Source: Novosphingobium fuchskuhlense
Lineage (GTDB): Bacteria > Pseudomonadota > Alphaproteobacteria > Sphingomonadales > Sphingomonadaceae
Length of the DNA stretch: 64,000 nt
Reading direction: 5' to 3'
Assembly (NCBI RefSeq): GCF_001519075.1
Contig: NZ_KQ954246.1
Coordinates: 496,001-560,000, forward strand
Part shown: positions 1 to 8,687 of the stretch, one piece after another
How the letters are laid out: every line of letters starts with the position of its first letter
Numbering within the stretch: the stretch's first letter is position 1
Translations under genes and position numbers: made by a program
Notes under the pieces: generated by a model
Databases searched by the model: none
Told to the model about the DNA's origin: nothing
What the model saw: only the letters and a program-made list of their open reading frames with translations

Positions 1-1778
1 TCAAACGAGGCGGTGCCGGACAAGACATCCATCAGCCCCGGCCGCTCCGCATCGCCCCGCAGGAACCGGCTGACGCCCTGGCGGCGCAAGTCCCCGTCGA
101 TCAGCAGCACCTTGTCACCCGAGAGCGCCATCGACCGCGCGAGACAGATCGAGGTCGTGGTCTTGCCCTCGTCGGGCAGCGCCGAGGTGAGCGCGATGAT
201 GCGGGCCTGCGTGGTGTTCATCGCGATCGAGGCACGCAGCGAGCGGAAACTTTCGGCAAAGGCCGAGCGCGGATCCTCCAGCAGCGCCGTCATCGGCACC
301 TTTTCGCCCCCGCGCGAGACCGAGCCCAGCGTCGGGATCGAGCCGAGGTAGCGGACGCCGAGGCGCTGCTCGATGTCATCGCCCGTGGTCAGCCCGCTGA
401 AGGTCATTTCCGCCGCGAAGGCCGCCGCCACGCCGAGCCCGAGCCCGAGCGCGACCGACAGCACGAGGTTGAGCATGACATTGGGGCTGGTTGGCTTCAG
501 CGGGGCAGCGGCCGGGTGAAGCAGGTCCGCGTCGGCCTGTTCGGTGCCTTCGCGCGCGGTCAGTTCCTTGAAGCGGTTGAGGTAGCTTTCATAGAGCGCG
601 TTCGATGTCTCGGCGCGCTTCTCGAGGTCCTGCAGGCCCACCATCGCGGCGTTGTTCTGCGCCAGCGTGCCGCGCGATTGCTGCAGCGATCCGGTGAGCG
701 AGGCCAGCCGCTGCTGCGAGACCCGGGCGCGCGCTTCCAGGCTCGAGATCACCCGCTGCGTCTCGTCGGCAATCCGCGCATCGATCGCGCCGAGCGCGGC
801 CTTGGCGCGCAGCACATCGGGATGGCGCGGGCCATAGCGCGCGGTGAGCGAGGCCAGTTCGGTCGCTGCCGCAGCCTGCTGCGCCCGCAGCGAGCCCACC
901 GCCGCCGAGCTGGCCACTTCGCCGACCCCGCCCGCGCTGACGCCCAGCGCCAGCTGGCGCCGCGCCGCATCCAGCCGGGCGCCATCCTCGCTGGCTTCCG
1001 CCCGCGCGGTGGTCACTGCCTGATTGTAGCTCGAGATTTCCTGTTCGGTGAGCGAGCCCATCGTGGTCGAAAGCAGATTGTTGCCGATGCGGTAGCGCTG
1101 CACCGCTGCCGTATCGGCCAGGGCCTGCTGGCGCAGCTGCTCAAGCCGCTCGGCAATGGTCGTGGTCGTGCGCCGCGCGGCTAGCCGCTTCGCCTCCAGC
1201 GCGCCAGCGGTGTATTGCTGGGCGAACGTGTTGGCGACGCGCGCGGCCCGCGCCGGATCGCTGTCTTCGAACGTGATCGCGATGCCGTAGGTCGTGCCGA
1301 TGCGCGTTGCCACCACGCCCTTGCGCAGCCACGCCAGCGCCGCCGCCTGCGCGCCCGCCGGGCTCTTCGCGAAGCGTTCCTCCCGGGCCAGACCAAGGCT
1401 TTCCGCCACCGCGGCGAGGTTGGCTTCCGAGGTCACCACCGCGACCTGCGTGTCGACATAGCCCTCGCTGGGGATCGCCGCCTGCTGCGGCCCGTCGCTC
1501 GTGCTCGTGGGGGCGACCGACTGCGGGCGGCTGTTGAGCGTGACTTCGGCGCGGGCGGTATAGGTGCGCGGCTGGAGCGCCGTGACCACAAAACCCGCCG
1601 CGAGCACGGCCAGCAGCACGGCAAGGAACACGCCGAGCCGGCGGCGGAACACCGCCAGCAGCAGGCGCAGGTCCACCCGGTCCGTGGCCGGGGGCGGGAC
1701 CCTTGGCTCGAAAGCGAGGGCGGGGGCCATTCCGGGCACCCCGCCAGCATTGCGATAGAGACCGACTGCCGTGTTCAC
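1..1778 (-). CDS. Polysaccharide chain-length/tyrosine autokinase (Wzz-GNVR-BY-kinase), 3' end beyond window
   Basis: A continuous minus-strand frame of 592 codons opens with GTG at 1778, preceded by AGGAG about 8 nt upstream, and runs off the left edge, so the C-terminus is missing. The protein has a membrane segment at about residues 30-50, a long periplasmic region rich in Ala/Gln/Arg (Wzz/GNVR-type coiled coil), a second membrane segment near 435-455, and then a cytoplasmic domain with a P-loop SALPDEGKTT near residue 538 followed by LLIDGDLRR (Walker A'). This is the layout of bacterial tyrosine autokinases and polysaccharide co-polymerases such as Wzc/ExoP, which control export and chain length of surface polysaccharide. 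The Wza-like lipoprotein gene diverges from it across a 503-bp gap, which supports the role. The tyrosine-rich tail cannot be checked. Confidence 0.85.
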   Translation of the reverse strand, partial: MNTAVGLYRNAGGVPGMAPALAFEPRVPPPATDRVDLRLLLAVFRRRLGVFLAVLLAVLAAGFVVTALQPRTYTARAEVTLNSRPQSVAPTSTSDGPQQAAIPSEGYVDTQVAVVTSEANLAAVAESLGLAREERFAKSPAGAQAAALAWLRKGVVATRIGTTYGIAITFEDSDPARAARVANTFAQQYTAGALEAKRLAARRTTTTIAERLEQLRQQALADTAAVQRYRIGNNLLSTTMGSLTEQEISSYNQAVTTARAEASEDGARLDAARRQLALGVSAGGVGEVASSAAVGSLRAQQAAAATELASLTARYGPRHPDVLRAKAALGAIDARIADETQRVISSLEARARVSQQRLASLTGSLQQSRGTLAQNNAAMVGLQDLEKRAETSNALYESYLNRFKELTAREGTEQADADLLHPAAAPLKPTSPNVMLNLVLSVALGLGLGVAAAFAAEMTFSGLTTGDDIEQRLGVRYLGSIPTLGSVSRGGEKVPMTALLEDPRSAFAESFRSLRASIAMNTTQARIIALTSALPDEGKTTTSICLARSMALSGDKVLLIDGDLRRQGVSRFLRGDAERPGLMDVLSGTASF

Positions 1779-2281
1779 CCCTGTTCTCCTCGATCGACGG
1801 ATCCGGCGCGGGCGAACAGACCGGCGAGGAACCGTATTGGTACAATTTCGCCAATCAGGAAGAGCATCTCCCTTCACGGCATGTCTCAAGACTAGGCAAG
1901 GGGCCGCGACGGGGAAGGCGAAGCGTATCCGCTGCGGAGGCAAACCGGCGGCAGCAAGAGGGCCGGCAGACATCGCAGGATCGCTGCGCGACTTCACAGG
2001 CGCAGTCCCAGGCTTCGTTGAGTCCTGCATCCCGCATCGTCCGACCTGGGGCAAATCCGGGTGAATGCTTAAGGATTTGTGCACTATTTCCGCCTGCCCG
2101 GGACTGCGCCGATAGTGCGCCGGGCCGACCGGCGGGCTGGCGCCGGCATCCCGGATCAATGCGCCCCGGAACTCCTCCAAGTCGGAGGATTCGCCAGAGG
2201 GCCAGGTGATTGCGCTTTGGCGCGCGCGGCATAGACTTGGCGGCATCGATGCGATGTTCGCAAAAGCACTGGAGATTTCGG
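1779..2281. promoter_or_regulatory. Intergenic region between divergent export genes
   Basis: This 503-bp gap separates the divergent BY-kinase and Wza-like genes and must hold both promoters. I see no convincing ORF. Visible structure includes ATTGG and CCAAT arms at about 1836-1855 and a 7-bp inverted repeat, GCACTAT (2081-2087) and ATAGTGC (2112-2118), 24 nt apart and about 165 nt before the lipoprotein gene. No clear -35/-10 pair stood out, so the regulatory reading is tentative. Confidence 0.4.
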
Positions 2282-2884
2282 ATGAATTGCAAGCACGATG
2301 GCCCTCGGGGCAAGCGGCGGCACCTCGCGCTCGCGGTGGCCGGTGCCGCTGCGCTGATGCTCGGCGGATGCGCCGCCGCGGGGGCTCCGCCGATCTCGAC
2401 CGCGGATGTCGCGGCAGGGCTGGAAACCTACCGGCTGGGCGCGGGAGACAAGGTGCGCGTCACCGTGTTCAACGAGCCTTCGCTGACCGGTGAATACAAT
2501 ATCACGCCCGCCGGCTCGCTGGCGTTCCCGCTGATCGGCGTGGTTGCTGCCGGGGGCCGCACGATCGAGGCGGTGCAGCAGGAACTGACCGCAAAGCTCG
2601 CCGAAGGCTATGTCAACGACCCGCGCGTGAGCATCGAGGTGCTCAATTACCGGCCGTTCTACATTCTGGGCGAAGTTAACCGTCCCGGTGAATATTCCTA
2701 TGCTTCCGGGATGACGGTGGAACAGGCCATCGCCCGCGCCGGCGGCTTCACCTACCGCGCCAACGAGAAAACCGTGTTCCTGCGCCGGCAGACCGGGCAG
2801 GGCGAAAGCGCCGTGCCGCTGCGCAGCGCGCAGGTCGCCGTCCTGCCGGGTGACACGATCCGCGTGGGTGAGCGCTACTTCTAG
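2282..2884 (+). CDS. Polysaccharide export lipoprotein, Wza-like
   Basis: This 200-residue protein probably forms or gates the outer-membrane export channel for an extracellular polysaccharide. The ATG at 2282 is preferred over the upstream GTG at 2210 because GGAG lies about 8 nt before it and the protein then begins with a basic n-region, a hydrophobic core and a lipobox LMLGGC with the lipidated Cys at residue 30. Residues about 45-125 (YRLGAGDKVRV, PLIGVVAAGGRT) match the polysaccharide biosynthesis/export domain, followed by one SLBB-like domain (FYILGEVNRPGEY). It is shorter than E. coli Wza, as in many alphaproteobacterial versions. It is divergent from the BY-kinase gene, its expected partner, and its stop overlaps the convergent HPP gene by 4 nt. 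Confidence 0.88.
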   Translation: MNCKHDGPRGKRRHLALAVAGAAALMLGGCAAAGAPPISTADVAAGLETYRLGAGDKVRVTVFNEPSLTGEYNITPAGSLAFPLIGVVAAGGRTIEAVQQELTAKLAEGYVNDPRVSIEVLNYRPFYILGEVNRPGEYSYASGMTVEQAIARAGGFTYRANEKTVFLRRQTGQGESAVPLRSAQVAVLPGDTIRVGERYF

Positions 2885-3399
2885 GCGCTGGCCGCCCTGT
2901 CGGCGCGGTCGAACGCGAGGGCGGCGAGCAGCAGCAGCGCCGCCCCCAGCGCCACCGCGCCGGCATAAACGGGCATGCTGGCTGCCGTGAACAGCGGGAT
3001 CGCCGCATTGGCCGCAGCCGGCGGGTGGTAGCAACCAAGCGCCCACATCAGCGCGGCGCTCACCGCCACGGCGGGCGCGGCGAGCCACAGCGCCCATGGA
3101 TGCGCGGCGGGGCCCGCCACCAAGACCGCGGCAACGCCGACCGCGCCGCAGATCACATGGCCAAGGGCCGCGGCGCGCGGGCGCGCGGCGGGCACATCGC
3201 GGCAGCCCACGATCAGCGCTGTGCTTGATGCCCACGATGGCAGCATGAGCGCAAGGCCGACGATCCACGAGGCGAGGACGAGGCCCTGCAGGATCAGCAG
3301 CGTAAGGACAAAGACGCCGATGGCGCGGCTCCATGCGCCGCTGCTCCCGCCGCGCTCTGCCGCTCCGCGCCCGCCCAACCTGCCTGCCCCTTCGACCAT
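2881..3399 (-). CDS. HPP family integral membrane protein
   Basis: The frame is open from 3570, but the ATG at 3399 follows a purine-rich AGAGGGAAAGG stretch and gives about 172 residues, the usual size for the family. Four hydrophobic segments are visible, with the family signatures PSWASSTALIVG and CYHPPAA (the HPP motif). HPP proteins are four-helix membrane proteins; some have been linked to nitrite transport in plastids, but most bacterial members have no known substrate. The gene converges on the Wza-like gene with a 4-nt overlap and probably is not functionally tied to it. The start is uncertain; ATGs at 3447 and 3462 are alternatives. Confidence 0.75.
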   Translation of the reverse strand: MVEGAGRLGGRGAAERGGSSGAWSRAIGVFVLTLLILQGLVLASWIVGLALMLPSWASSTALIVGCRDVPAARPRAAALGHVICGAVGVAAVLVAGPAAHPWALWLAAPAVAVSAALMWALGCYHPPAAANAAIPLFTAASMPVYAGAVALGAALLLLAALAFDRADRAASA

Positions 3400-3698
3400 G
3401 CCCGGCCCTTTCCCTCTGAAAGCCCCGGCTACCGCGCTCTGCGCCATCTGCCCAGCCGCCATGTGCAGGATCGGCCGGCAGACGGCCGGGAAGCGCCGGC
3501 CCGGAGCAGTTCGGATGGGCTCGGCATCCCCTGCGGCCGGGGCGAGAGGGCCGTGAAGCAGCCGATGCACGGCGAAAGCACGCGAGCCTGTCCTGCCTGT
3601 CCCAAACCCGGCCCTTCCGCCGCCGGTTGTGAAACGCGGCGCGCTCGGGCACTCTCTCCCTGCGCCGAGGAACCGCCCGGCGGGGAGAGCGAGAGCAT
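3400..3698. other. Divergent intergenic gap, nothing clear
   Basis: About 300 bp separate the HPP gene from the metallo-hydrolase gene. The frame of the HPP gene stays open to 3570, so part of this may be coding if an upstream start is used. I found no terminator, repeat or convincing promoter. Confidence 0.3.
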
Positions 3699-4604
3699 AT
3701 GGACCGTTTCCAGATCGGCACCGTCACCGTCCACCGCATCGAGGAATGGCAGGGCACCTTCGCGCCGCCGTCCTATCTGTTTCAGGGCTACACGCCCGAA
3801 GGCTGGGACCCGCATGCCGAGGAATTCGCGCCCGAATACTTCGATCCCGCCACGGGGCACCTCTACGCCTTCCTGCAGAGCTGGGTGCTCGATACCGGCA
3901 AGCAGCGGATCCTGTTCGATACCGGCGCGGGGAACGACAAGGACCGCCCGAACATTCCCGTGTTCAGCAACCTGCAGACCGATTTTCTCGGCAATCTTGC
4001 CCGCGCGGGGTTTCAGCCGGAGGATATCGACGTCGTCGTCTGCTCGCACATCCACATCGATCACGTCGGCTGGAACACGCGGCTGGTCGAGGGCCGCTGG
4101 GAGCCGACCTTCCGCAACGCCCGCTATGTCCTCCCGCTTGCCGACCGGGCCTATTGGGACCCGGATGATGCCGCCGCCGGGCCGGATGGCGTGGGCGCGG
4201 CCGTCAACGCCGGGATGTATGAGGACAGCGTGGCGCCCATCGTGGCGGCCGGTCGCGCCGAATGGGCGGAGGAAGGTTTTGCCGTGGCGGAGGGCATCAC
4301 GCTGCTCTCCTGCCCGGGCCACACCCCCGGCAGCATGATGCTCGAAGTGGCGGGCAAGGACGACAACGCGCTGTTCGTCGGCGACGTCGTCCACCATCCG
4401 GCGCAGATCTACCGGCCCGAATGGAACAGCGTGTTCTGCGAGGCGCCGGATCAGGCGCGCGAAACCCGGCGCCGCGTGCTCGATCTTGCCGCAGACCGCA
4501 AGGCGCTGCTGGTGCCGGCGCATTTCGGCGGGAGCCACATGGCCCGCGTCCTGCGTGAGGGGACCGGCTTTCGCCCGGTGCTGGGCGCGCTCGGGCTTTC
4601 CTGA
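3699..4604 (+). CDS. Metallo-beta-lactamase fold hydrolase
   Basis: This 301-residue enzyme carries the zinc-binding motif SHIHIDHVG at about residues 116-124 (HxHxDH), a later metal ligand in CPGHTPGS, the aspartate of FVGDVVHH and a final His in PAHFGG. These are the five metal-binding motifs of the metallo-beta-lactamase superfamily, so a binuclear hydrolase is expected. The closest subgroup by eye is the AttM/lactonase-like and alkyl-sulfatase-like cytoplasmic set; there is no signal peptide. The substrate cannot be deduced. A GGGGAG ribosome-binding site precedes the ATG. No operon partner is evident; the gene converges on the unknown exported protein 76 bp downstream. Confidence 0.8.
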   Translation: MDRFQIGTVTVHRIEEWQGTFAPPSYLFQGYTPEGWDPHAEEFAPEYFDPATGHLYAFLQSWVLDTGKQRILFDTGAGNDKDRPNIPVFSNLQTDFLGNLARAGFQPEDIDVVVCSHIHIDHVGWNTRLVEGRWEPTFRNARYVLPLADRAYWDPDDAAAGPDGVGAAVNAGMYEDSVAPIVAAGRAEWAEEGFAVAEGITLLSCPGHTPGSMMLEVAGKDDNALFVGDVVHHPAQIYRPEWNSVFCEAPDQARETRRRVLDLAADRKALLVPAHFGGSHMARVLREGTGFRPVLGALGLS

Positions 4605-4680
4605 TCCGGCCCCTGCCGGCACCCGATGCGGGCCTGCCCAAGGGCGATATCGCTGCTGCGCTGGGCCGGGGGCACCATGT

Positions 4681-7254
4681 TCAGGTGATCCAGGACTGGA
4701 TCTCCACCGAACGCCATGTGCCATCAGGGTTCTGGACGAACAGCGTCGTGCCACCCGTCCAGCCGAACGACCACACCGCGAAACCGCGCGTGCCGGTGCG
4801 GTTCATGATCATCGGCGGCATTTCCAGAAGGCGGAAATCGGGGCTCTTGCGCTGCAGGGCCTCCTCGCCCGCGGCGCTGTAGACCAGAGCGGGGAAGGGC
4901 AGGCGCAGGCAGGCAAAGGCCGCCGCATCGCCCTTGATGAACAGCGGCCCGTTCTGCGCGTCAGGCGATTGGGCCCAGCCGAAGCCCATGGCGCCGGGGG
5001 GACGGTTGATCGGCTCCAGCACGGCCCGGTCCTGCCGCCCACCGAACAGCCGCCCGAGCAGCAGCGCGCGCAATTCCTGCAGGGGCGACCCCTTGGCGGG
5101 GCAGGTTGCAAGATCGCTCCCCACCACGAACGGAGCGAGCGGGGCCGGAGAATCGAGCAGGAGGTGATGCGCGGCGATGTCGGTCAGCCCGTCGCCGTTG
5201 CTGTCTGCTTGCAGGGCGGCCAGCGGCAGCTCCAGATAGAGATCGCGCGCGGTGCGCCGGGTGTGCAGGCCGACCGGCGGATAGGTTATGCTGCGCGTAT
5301 CCAGAAGATCTACCCTGACTTCGAGCCGGATCGTCTCGCCATCCAGCAGCCGCAGTTTCGACGCATCGGCCGCGACATAGGGGAAGAAGGCGGCAAGGCC
5401 GGTGGGGAGCGGGGCCTGCCAGGTCTTCCCGCCATCGCGGCTGACATGGACCCAGTAGGCGCCGCGGCCGACCTCGCCGGAAGGGTCGTAGCGCGAGGAG
5501 ACGCTGACGGCGACGGCGAACGTGCCCGACCGATCGGTGCGCAGCGGCGCGAAGCCCTGCGGCAGCGGTGCCCAGCCGCGCGGCCAGGGGGCGTCCTTCG
5601 CCTCGGCATCGGCGGGCGAGCGCAACTCCGGCGGGAGCGGCTTTTCGGCGAAAGGCGATGGCTCGGGCTCGACCGCCGGCCGTTCGGCCCAGCGGATGAA
5701 GCGCGGTTCGTCATCCGGGCCCTGGAATGCGGCAAGCGTGGCCGCGCGCAGGGCTTCATAACGCGCGGTGAGGGCATCCCATCCGGGCAGGCCGGCCCCG
5801 GCCAGCGCGGCGCGGATCGGCTCGGCCCTTTTCCGGTCATAGGCGTCGCGGTCCGCCATGGCCCGCAGCGAACGGGCGACTTCGCCGCGCCCCTTGCGGC
5901 ACAAGCCGACATATTGCGGCTCGGCCAGCAGGCGGCAGCGCAGCGCGACCATCACGCCGCCGCGCTCCCCGCTCCGGCTCGACCCCTCGGCAATCTCGAC
6001 AAGGGGGTAGAGATCGGCACCGGTCCGGTCGATGGCCTCGCGCAAATAGGCATGGTCGAGAGCATCGCTGAGCAGGCGGTCGCCGGACGCGGCCCTCATC
6101 CCGCACGGATCGTCGTTCCGGCCCCCTTTCCGCGGCGGCTGCGCCTGCCAGGTGGCCACGCAGGCGAGCAGCTTTTCGCCGGTGGCGAGCGCCGGATCTT
6201 CCGCGAGCATGGCCTGCGCATCGCGGGCGCGCGCACCGAGCACCATGGCGGCGGCAAGCGGCAGGCGCGGTGAGGGCCGGGTGTCATCGAACGCGAGCTG
6301 CGCGCCGTCGACTGTGGCGGTGAAGCTCGCCATGGCGTTCCGAAGTACGGCGGCGCGCAGGTCAGTGCTGAGCGCGTCAAACCGGGCCAGCGCTGCGTCC
6401 GCCATGCCCGCTTCGAGCAGCGTGCCGATCAGCAGGCGCGTGAGCCAGAGGCGCACATGCGGCGCATCGGCGGGATCGATCCTGGCGAGCCGGCCATCCT
6501 GCAGCAGCCAGTCCGCCATCGGCAGCGCATCGATCCCCGTGGCTTCGCCCGTGATCAGCAGTTGCAGCAGGACCGTGGTGCGGTGGTCCGGGCTGGCCAG
6601 CGCGGCAAAGCCGGGCGCGGGGCACAACGTGCCGCGCGCCAGGGCCCAGCCCGCCACGGTCCGGTCGGGCGCGGCCGAGAGGAGGCTGGCAAGGCCCGGC
6701 TCGTCGCAATCGCCGCCCATGTAGAACGCCCGTCCAGCTATCTCGATCGCGATGGGCGCATGGCCCGCTGCGGCAAGATCGCGCTGGAGCTGCGCGAGGA
6801 AGGCGGGGCGGACGGCGGCCAGCGCGCCATCCTTGCCAAGATCGTAGCCGCCGATCCGGGCGATCAGCCAATCGCGGGCCAGCGCCTGCATCGCCGCGCT
6901 GCCAAGGCCCAGCCCGGGTGCCAGCCGGGCGCTCACGGCGGCGAGCGGGGCGCTGCGCAGGCCGCTGATCAGCGCGTCGTTCCAGGCCGCGAGCCGGGGC
7001 TGCGGCTGTTGCCACGATCCCAGCGGTTCCAGCTTCACCGCTGCCGCGGCAAGCTGGCGATCCGACAGTGTCATGGGGTTCTTCACGCGTGCATCGAGCC
7101 GGCTTGTCGCCGTCGCGAGGGTTTCCGCCTCGGCGGCGGCGGTCACCGCTTCGGCTGCTGCCCCTGCAGCATCGGCTTGCGCCGCGTCACCCTGCGCCCG
7201 GGCCGGGGCGCAGACCACGAACGCGGCGAGCAGAGCAAGGGACAGCGTGCGCAT
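4681..7254 (-). CDS. Large exported protein of unknown function with Asp-box and DxNxDG motifs
   Basis: I do not recognise this 857-residue protein. The ATG at 7254 is chosen because GGGAG sits 10 nt upstream and it begins a clean signal peptide (MRTLSLALLAAFVVCAPARA, cleavage after ARA). Residues about 40-550 are Ala/Leu-rich and look helical and repeat-like, with scattered Cys pairs suggesting periplasmic disulfides. The C-terminal third contains SRDGGKTW, an exact Asp-box (S-x-D-x-G-x-T-W) of the kind found in beta-propellers, and DSNGDGLTD, a calcium-loop motif like those of EF-hand or FG-GAP repeats. No catalytic signature was found. It stands alone between convergent neighbours, with a 147-bp gap to the SleB gene upstream. 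Confidence 0.6.
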   Translation of the reverse strand: MRTLSLALLAAFVVCAPARAQGDAAQADAAGAAAEAVTAAAEAETLATATSRLDARVKNPMTLSDRQLAAAAVKLEPLGSWQQPQPRLAAWNDALISGLRSAPLAAVSARLAPGLGLGSAAMQALARDWLIARIGGYDLGKDGALAAVRPAFLAQLQRDLAAAGHAPIAIEIAGRAFYMGGDCDEPGLASLLSAAPDRTVAGWALARGTLCPAPGFAALASPDHRTTVLLQLLITGEATGIDALPMADWLLQDGRLARIDPADAPHVRLWLTRLLIGTLLEAGMADAALARFDALSTDLRAAVLRNAMASFTATVDGAQLAFDDTRPSPRLPLAAAMVLGARARDAQAMLAEDPALATGEKLLACVATWQAQPPRKGGRNDDPCGMRAASGDRLLSDALDHAYLREAIDRTGADLYPLVEIAEGSSRSGERGGVMVALRCRLLAEPQYVGLCRKGRGEVARSLRAMADRDAYDRKRAEPIRAALAGAGLPGWDALTARYEALRAATLAAFQGPDDEPRFIRWAERPAVEPEPSPFAEKPLPPELRSPADAEAKDAPWPRGWAPLPQGFAPLRTDRSGTFAVAVSVSSRYDPSGEVGRGAYWVHVSRDGGKTWQAPLPTGLAAFFPYVAADASKLRLLDGETIRLEVRVDLLDTRSITYPPVGLHTRRTARDLYLELPLAALQADSNGDGLTDIAAHHLLLDSPAPLAPFVVGSDLATCPAKGSPLQELRALLLGRLFGGRQDRAVLEPINRPPGAMGFGWAQSPDAQNGPLFIKGDAAAFACLRLPFPALVYSAAGEEALQRKSPDFRLLEMPPMIMNRTGTRGFAVWSFGWTGGTTLFVQNPDGTWRSVEIQSWIT

Positions 7255-7401
7255 GAAAGCCATTCTCCCGGCCTGCGCCGCCGGTGCAGCCGCAGGCAAG
7301 GCGGAGCATGCCACGGCCCCGCGCGACCGCAACCGCAATTGCCACCGATCTGCGCAGCACCTTTGCGGCGCCCCCCCCTCAGCGCCGGTTCCGCGCGCGC
7401 C

Positions 7402-8679
7402 TCAGCCCCAGTCCGCGAGCAGGCGGGCGAGCGCGCTGCCCTTGGGCAGGCAGCGGGCCGGATTGGCGCGGGGGAGGGCGGCGCAATCCCACCATGCCCC
7501 TTCCGCGCCGGTGCGCCGATCCCGCAGATAGACGAAGCCGGGCCCTTCGCCGGGCGCGGCACCGAGCAACTCGCCCACCACCGCGCAGCGCGGCCGCTCG
7601 GCACAGGCTGCCAGCGCGCGCATGGCATAGGTGCCGGGGAACGCCGCCGGATCGAGCATCAGCACGATGCGGCTGCTGCCACCTTGTCTTGCACCATCCT
7701 GCCCGCCCTGTGCCGCCGTGTCGAAAGGGCCGCCGCCGCGCGCGCCGGAGCTGGCGGCGGCGTCGGTCTCGTCAAGCGGGAGGTAGGACAGCGGCTGGAC
7801 CGTGCCTGCGCTGCCCGGCGCGAGGCCGGCGGCGGCACCCGCGAGGGCCCCCTCATCGCCGGCATGTGCAGGCGAGAGCGCAGCCATCGCGGCAATCCGG
7901 GGCTCGGTTCCTCCGCCGCTGCCGCGCAGCACGGCGGGCGAACCCCATTCGCCCGGCCAGCGGTAGAACAAGTGCAGGCCCACTTGCGCGAGTTTGACCA
8001 GACCGCTGCGCCAGACCGGCACGACATAATCGGCATGATAATGCGTCGCCAGGCCCACACGCGGATCGACTGCACCGCCGAGCGCGGCCCCCGCCACCGC
8101 GCGCGCGCGGGCCCACGCGGCGGGCCCGGGATGGCGGGCCTGCATCGATCCGTCGCAAGTGAAGCTGAACTGGCAGCCCGTCGTGCGCTCCGATCCCTGA
8201 AACACCACCGCGCAGACGCTGGACGGGAACGCCGGATGCCGCGCGCGGTTGAGCACGACTTGCGCGACCGCGCGCATGCCTGAGGGATCATCGCCCGCTT
8301 CATACCATTCGGCCGCCGCCAGGCAGTCCAGCGCGCGGGCCGCCGCGCTCGCATCGGCGCTGCCGAGGCGAAACGGCGGTGCGGGCGCGTGCGGAGGCTC
8401 GATCGGGATGGCGGCATTGGCGATCCGTGCGGTTTCCGGCTGATAGGGCAGGAGCGCGGCGGGATCGGGCAAGGGCGGCGGCAGCACGAGGCGGACGACC
8501 GGCCCGGCGGGCGGCGGTGCCAGCAGGACAAGGCCCGCGCCGAGCGCCGCGAGAAACAGCGCGGCCATGACCAGTCGCAGGGCGAACTGGCGGGGCCGCG
8601 CGGCCCATTCCGGCAGGGGCGGCGGCAGGCCGGGATCGGCCGCAAACGTATCGGGCAGGGTTTCGGGCAGGGTTGCCAT
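7402..8679 (-). CDS. Cell wall hydrolase, SleB family, membrane-anchored
   Basis: This 425-residue protein has a short proline-rich cytoplasmic head, one membrane segment (about residues 31-54, LRLVMAALFLAALGAGLVLL) and a periplasmic catalytic region. The stretch LDCLAAAEWYEAGDD followed by VAQVVLNRARHPAFPSSVC is characteristic of the SleB/CwlJ hydrolase domain, in which the Glu of the first motif is the proposed catalytic residue of a lytic transglycosylase. The C-terminal 150 residues are low-complexity and not assigned. The gene starts 8 nt after the stop of the beta-barrel gene, so the two are probably co-transcribed; the hydrolase might remodel peptidoglycan for assembly of an envelope complex, which is inference. 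Confidence 0.82.
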   Translation of the reverse strand: MATLPETLPDTFAADPGLPPPLPEWAARPRQFALRLVMAALFLAALGAGLVLLAPPPAGPVVRLVLPPPLPDPAALLPYQPETARIANAAIPIEPPHAPAPPFRLGSADASAAARALDCLAAAEWYEAGDDPSGMRAVAQVVLNRARHPAFPSSVCAVVFQGSERTTGCQFSFTCDGSMQARHPGPAAWARARAVAGAALGGAVDPRVGLATHYHADYVVPVWRSGLVKLAQVGLHLFYRWPGEWGSPAVLRGSGGGTEPRIAAMAALSPAHAGDEGALAGAAAGLAPGSAGTVQPLSYLPLDETDAAASSGARGGGPFDTAAQGGQDGARQGGSSRIVLMLDPAAFPGTYAMRALAACAERPRCAVVGELLGAAPGEGPGFVYLRDRRTGAEGAWWDCAALPRANPARCLPKGSALARLLADWG

Positions 8680-8687
8680 GATCTGTG

